Shown: positions 59,245 to 64,000 of the stretch, piece after piece | Numbering within the stretch: position 1 is the first letter of the stretch | Layout: every line of letters begins with the position of its first letter | Assembly: GCA_002914845.1 (NCBI GenBank) | Contig: JXTC01000384.1 | Location: forward strand, 170,492-234,491 | Length of the DNA stretch: 64,000 nucleotides | Reading direction: 5' to 3' | Source: Trema orientale | Taxonomy: Eukaryota > Streptophyta > Magnoliopsida > Rosales > Cannabaceae | The notes under the pieces: model-generated | What the model saw: the letters and a program-made list of their open reading frames with translations, nothing else | Told to the model about the DNA's origin: nothing | The model's database searches: none | Program-made: the position numbers and the translations under genes

Positions 59245-60960
59245 ATGTGTGATTGTCACAACTTTTGTGACTCTAAGTCACAGATTTTGACTACTATCAG
59301 GGATTGTATGACATAAAGTCACATATTATTACTACTAATTTATAAGTTATAGATTTTCATGTGAAAATTAGATTTTGTGTGGGTTAGTGGGCATCATTAG
59401 CCATTATTAAATAGTTGTTACTAAGCCATTATTAGCCAATATAAATACTTATTTTGATTTTATAAAGTAGGCACCAATTCGATAAATAAGATGCGCATAA
59501 TGTAAGAAAATATTGATTTAGTGTTTGTGTTTTTGTTATTTATAATGTTGGAGAGGTATATCACTTCGTGATTTTGCTTGTAAAATATAATTGGTTATTT
59601 AAATAAAAATGTATTCTATAAATATGTATTTGTTATGAGAGATGTAGTTAAATGTTTGCTACTTGGTTGGTTCTGCCACCTCAGATCCTCGCACTCGGCC
59701 TCTCCTCCCACAAGAACCTCCATGTTAACCCCTCCATCATCACCAAAGAGAATTGAGACTCCATCAATGCCGCCTGCCGCAAGCTCGTCGCCACTTGGGT
59801 CTGAGCATTGGCCGCCAAGAATCCCAACATACCGACTTGTATGTTCTTCGAGCAGTTCAAGTGGGCCAGTCCTGCTGCAGTTTTGCCCTCTGGGGTTTAC
59901 ACCTTGCAGGTATTTAATAACTTAATTTTTATTTTTGAGTTTTGTGGAGAAATACAATTTGGATTTTGTTAAGGCCTTAATTGGTGATTTTTATTTATTT
60001 ATTTTATATATTTTTTGTATTTTTTGAATGAGAAAGGTTGAAATTTGCAACTTTGTTAGTTTCTGAATTGTGTTTGAAAATTTAAGGATTTGAGAGCATT
60101 TGGGAAGGAGAAAGGGTGGTGCCCAACTTCTTGACTGGATTAGGTGGGGTAAGATGCATTAAGACTATCTTCATTTCCAAATTATCACAAAGTTTATGAC
60201 TATCAAGAATTGTGTAAATATAGATAACACAAATATGACTACTAATAAATACAATAGCATAGTTTTTATTGTAAACTTAGTTTGTGTTAGAAAAATGTCA
60301 TAAATCCATTTTTATCCAATGTGAAAGCTTATTTTGCTTTTGTAAGATAGGTACATAGTTATCCAATGTGTTAAAAAAAAAAAAGATAATCACAAGTCAT
60401 GGTTACATGACACAAAATTATGACAGCCATGAATTGTGTGATTATAGGTATCACATATATGACTACTAGTAAAGAAAATAGCATGACTTTTCTTATAAAA
60501 TTGGATTTATGTTATATAAATATTACTAAGCCATTATTGGCTAATAGGAATATTTATCTTCTTTTTGTAAGATTGGTATAAATATTTGTGACTTAGACTC
60601 ATAAATAAAGGTAAAATGTAAAGACTGTACAAATAAAAATAATGAGATTTCACAATGTTTGTAACGATATAAATCACACTGTGATTTTGAGTCACAAAAT
60701 TGTGACCATGAGTAAAATTTGTGACATTATTTGTAACAACGTAAAACAAACTGTGACAACCTATCACAAAATTGTGATTAGCAGTAACAAAATGGTGAGT
60801 AATATAATAATCTAAAACATACCGAGAAAATGTGTCAAAAAAATTGTGACCATTGTTCACAAAATTATGATACTGTACATGTCTTGAAAAATCACAATAT
60901 TCGTAATGAGGTAAAACAAACTGTGACCTTTAATTACAAACTTGTGATTACCGGAAACAA
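59245..60960. repeat. GTGAC/GTCAC-rich repeats flanking the XPD fragment
   Basis: A module containing AATTGTGTGATTATAGGTAT-like sequence followed by ATGACTACTAATAAA, then AAGCCATTATTGGC or equivalents and a TTTTGTAAGATTGGTA-like end, occurs at about 59245-59500, 60177-60370 and 60400-60600. It continues at 60650-60960 as short palindromic words (CAAACTGTGAC, TCACAAAATTGTGA). Dense short motifs in both orientations recall the subterminal regions of CACTA-type transposons, but no CACTA termini were found. Confidence 0.55.
59685..60150 (+). pseudogene. XPD/UVH6 (TFIIH helicase) gene fragment with intron
   Basis: Exon-like segment 59685-59909 encodes ILALGLSSHKNLHVNPSIIT, then (after a stop) DSINAACRKLVATWV, another stop, ALAAKNPNIPTCMFFEQF and VLPSGVYTLQ, ending at a GT donor. 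After an intron of about 177 bp, an AG acceptor at 60085-60086 leads into DLRAFGKEKGWCP (60087-60125), where a one-base loss shifts the frame. This is the iron-sulfur-cluster region of XPD (plant UVH6), the 5'-3' helicase of TFIIH in nucleotide excision repair and transcription. Of the four cluster cysteines, the first (in KNLCVN) is His here; those in AACRK, TCMFFE and GWCP remain. The helicase motifs and the rest of the protein (normally about 760 aa) are absent. The retained intron points to a DNA-level duplication, not a processed copy. Confidence 0.85.
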
Positions 60961-60999
60961 AGCATAAAATGACAAAAAAGTAGTTTCGAAATGACTATT

Positions 61000-61560
61000 T
61001 TTTCTCTCTTGAAAAGAAACTAAAGATATCATTCTTTCGTACTATAAAAGTCATTTTTTAAATAAAAAAAAAAAAGACTAAAAGATCCACTTGCCAAAAA
61101 AAGAACTAGACGCGTCAATTCCCCAAAATGGATGGGACGGATCTAGGATTTTTTTATTTTTGAAAACTAAGCCATGTATGATGTTTTTAGAAAAGAATTG
61201 GAAAAATACATTGAGCTTAGTTTTTTTAGATCCGATACTGTATTTTTTTAGAAAAAATAACACTTTTTAAATTTTTTTTTAGAAAAATTCCAATCTAAAA
61301 TAGTAACTAGTAACTGATAACTAGTTTTCGAGCACTGATAACTAGTAATCAAAGGTATTTATAACTGGTTACTGATAACTAGTTTTCAGACACTAGTAAT
61401 TAGTAACCATTTTTAAAAAGTATTTTTATAAAAACTTTTTAAAAAATGGTATTTTTTTTATAAAAAAAAAGCCATAGAAATTGGAAAAAAATTTGACCTA
61501 CCGTATTTTTTTAGTTCTTTTTTTGTTTTTATAGGTAGAAGTGTTAGAAACCCCTTTTTT
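61000..61560. repeat. Low-complexity region with ACTAGT/ACTGATAACTAG repeats
   Basis: 61290-61415 repeats TAACTAGTAACTGATAACTA-like units, flanked by long A/T runs (TTTTTTAGAAAA on both sides), forming a rough foldback much like the one at 3412-3775. No coding capacity. Confidence 0.45.
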
Positions 61561-61567
61561 TGGAGGG

Positions 61568-61920
61568 TAAACTACAAAAAAAACTACCTAAAGTTTGTGT
61601 GTTATGCAATTTTAACACTAAAATTTATGCTCTGCAAAATAATACCTTGAGATTAAGAATTTCTGAAATTGATACCTAAGTTGACTTTTTGAATAACTTT
61701 ATCAAAGAAAAAACAAAAATATCCTCAAAATTAAAAAGAATAATGAGGTCTAATATATTTTTGATATAGTAATTTTTGTTATTAAAATTACTCAAAAAGT
61801 TAATCTATGATATCAATTTCGCAAATTCTTAATTTCAACGTATTATTTTGCAGAATTCAGACCTCATAATTTAAATTGCAGAATACTCAAACTCATGATA
61901 TTTTTTTGCAATTCACATTT
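61568..61920. repeat. MULE-type MITE family C, copy 2
   Basis: Begins GGGTAAACTACAAAAAAAAC and carries the arm words GCAAAATAATACCTTGAGAT and its inverted partner TATTATTTTGCAGAATTC, like the element at 33372-33757. TTGAATAACTTTATCA and its inverse sit nearer the centre. Confidence 0.7.
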
Positions 61921-62043
61921 TTTGGGAAATGATATTTTTAAAAAGATATTTTTTAGAATTATAAATGTTTTCACTTGTAGTCAATTTACATTTACAATTG
62001 TGAAGATTACAATCATGAATACTATTATTATTAGTCAAAATTT

Positions 62044-64000
62044 TGTTGGGAATATATGCTCTCCAAAGCATATTCCATCATATGTAATAAATATTTTTTG
62101 GAATTAATAAAATTTATTAGATATTTTCATTATATCTTTTGCATATGTATGATTGAATAAAAGTCCATTTAATTACAGAATATGTATCTTTGTGATCACG
62201 AGGTGGATTCACAGAAGACATTGATACAAATTATTTTGTAATTAAATAAAATTGTTCGCAGTTAATAAAATAAAATTGGGCTCTTTATTTTAACTGTTGT
62301 AAATTCATTGAGTAATTTGTCTTAATTACATATAGATTTACTAATGTAGTTAGATTACATTGAACGGATCAATTATGAGATTTAATAGACCTCAAATAAC
62401 TGTCAGACTTATTAAATTTCATTTGGCATTAATAATACTTTATTCTCAATCCTGAGTTAATTCTAAGTTCATGTTTGTTTATACTGCAACATTTGAGTTA
62501 CTAAAGGGTGCAACTCTAATTGAGGGGTTAATATTCTCAGTAACTTGGTGGGAGGTATTTATGGACAGTGACACTTATAGATTGATAATATGGAATTTGT
62601 ACATACATATCCCTTGACGGATTTTCGGTACTTGATCTTAGAATTCTTTGACCAGAGTGTGTCAACATATCTAATTAATATGTTGAAAATGATCATTAGA
62701 GAAAACCAATAAGAGTCAAGAAATAAAATATAATTAAATTGATTAGATAGTTGAGATGTCAATTTAATTATAATATAGTACAAATGATTAAAGTATAGAT
62801 ATCAATGTGGCATGGGCTAATTATTACTAGTGTGATAATATCCGTAAAAATACTATTTAATAGTGGAGTGCAATTCCAATCTTTTAGTGGAGTAGATTTG
62901 GAATTTACAATTAGGCCTATTAATTTAAAGCACAATTGTGGGAGCCACTATTTTATGAGCCCAAAGATCCCCGGGCTAGCCCGTAAATTCGGCTGTACCG
63001 CTACCAGTCCAATTGATGGGACGGAAATAGCAGTTGGGCCTCACAAGTCCAAGACTGCACAAGCCTAGCCCAGTAATTGGGCATAGGCGTGTGGCACTGT
63101 ACCTCATGGCACAGTGCCAGGCGTGTAGTGCACTCCTATTAAATGGGATTTGTAATTTACTACAAGATGGATTATTTGAATTTTGGAAATTCTAAATTAT
63201 TGTAATAATTAATTTGGAATAAAATTCAAATAGATAGTCTATCAGTAAAAATCTGTACGAATTATTTTGTATTAGCCAATTTGATTTGGCAACTATCAAG
63301 ATAATGGAAATAAATATCTTTTATTTAATTTCTAAATTTGAATTAAGAAATCTGGATAAATAAAGGATAGATATTTATTTGAATTAATTTCTAATTATCT
63401 TAGGAATTAAATATTATTGGAAAGTATTTTGAAATTTGAAAATACACCTTTATAGGGTGTTACACGTTTTTAGCAGAGAATCTCTCTGGCAAAAAAAAAA
63501 ACGTGTAGAGCAATCCTACTAATAAGGGATTGCCCTGGTACATTGAATCTGGACAGATATTTTCTTATTAAAAATAACTTTAAAAGAAATATGTCCAAGA
63601 ATTTTTCGTATGGAAGAAAAAAGTTACATAAAATTTCAAAGTGAGAATTTTTCTCTGCACCCAGAGAAAAATAACTTTCCAAGAAAATTAAGAGTGTACA
63701 GTTTTTCTTGAGAGTTTTGAGTGATCATAATTCTCTAGAGAGAAAGGAAAATCACGCAGATTAATTAAAAGCTAAGTGACAAGAAATTCTTCTTGTTATT
63801 GTGTTAGTTTTTAATTTCCTATTTCCGAGTTCTAATCATTTCTCTTGTAGCGTACAAGGTGACCACGTACTAAGTACGGTATAGAATACGGGTCATAGTC
63901 CAGAAGACTTTGGAGTGGGATAACTCGCATCGTTCTTCTGTCGGCATCGATAACGGTCTACAAGAGGTTGGATCTTTTTCTTTCTAATTTTACGAGTACG
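62044..64000 (+). mobile_element. Copia-type LTR, start present, runs off the window
   Basis: Begins TGTTGGGAATATATGCTC, the same kind of terminus as the LTR at 17617. It continues about 1.95 kb without a retrotransposon frame, through an LTR-like layout: AT-rich first third, a GC-richer block with GGGCC words (62975-63130), and a purine-rich leader-like part (63700-63790). The end, any target duplication and any internal region lie outside the window, so it could be a solo LTR or part of a full element. The superfamily is inferred from the terminus. Confidence 0.5.

Overview
The window looks like a gene-poor stretch of a flowering-plant nuclear chromosome, probably a eudicot. It is strongly AT-rich. 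It carries plant-type protein genes (a GLUTAMINE DUMPER gene and an intron-rich SmE gene) and a dense, nested set of plant transposons. All gene models, motif positions and family calls below were read by eye from the sequence; no database search was run.

Layout. 0-8.5 kb: possible LTR-like DNA, two minisatellites and a pile of nested small inverted-repeat elements (MITEs). 8.7-15.7 kb: a decayed Mutator-like element (MULE) with long terminal inverted repeats rich in TAGACA/TGTCTA words, a broken MuDR-type transposase on the minus strand, and two adjoining pieces of one Ty3/gypsy pol gene in opposite orientations. 16.5-23.9 kb: a short LTR retrotransposon on the minus strand, with 1.55-kb LTRs, an Asp-tRNA-type primer site and only a gag remnant; its 3' LTR is split by a 1.7-kb solo LTR of copia type. 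24.6-26.0 kb: a further LTR-like remnant. 26-36 kb: mostly empty, with MITEs and a striking four-armed palindrome near 30.3 kb.

36.06-36.59 kb (minus): an intact single-exon GLUTAMINE DUMPER gene with a TATA box. 36.7-45.9 kb: no recognisable gene. 45.96-49.8 kb: LINE debris, comprising minus-strand reverse transcriptase pieces in permuted order followed by a plus-strand tandem array of RNase H fragments with a hAT MITE inside its last, partial copy. 50-54 kb: two more MITEs. 54.48-57.36 kb (minus): a complete six-exon gene for spliceosomal Sm protein E (88 aa).

59.2-61 kb: a broken, intron-retaining fragment of the TFIIH helicase XPD/UVH6, bordered by repeated GTGAC/GTCAC-rich sequence that suggests capture by a DNA transposon. 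61.5-61.9 kb: a MULE-type MITE related to one at 33.4 kb. 62.04 kb to the window end: the start of another copia-type LTR, cut by the window edge.

Only two genes appear functional: GDU (membrane protein that influences amino-acid export) and SmE (core of the U1, U2, U4 and U5 snRNPs). They are unrelated in function. Everything else that can be recognised is mobile-element DNA or gene debris.
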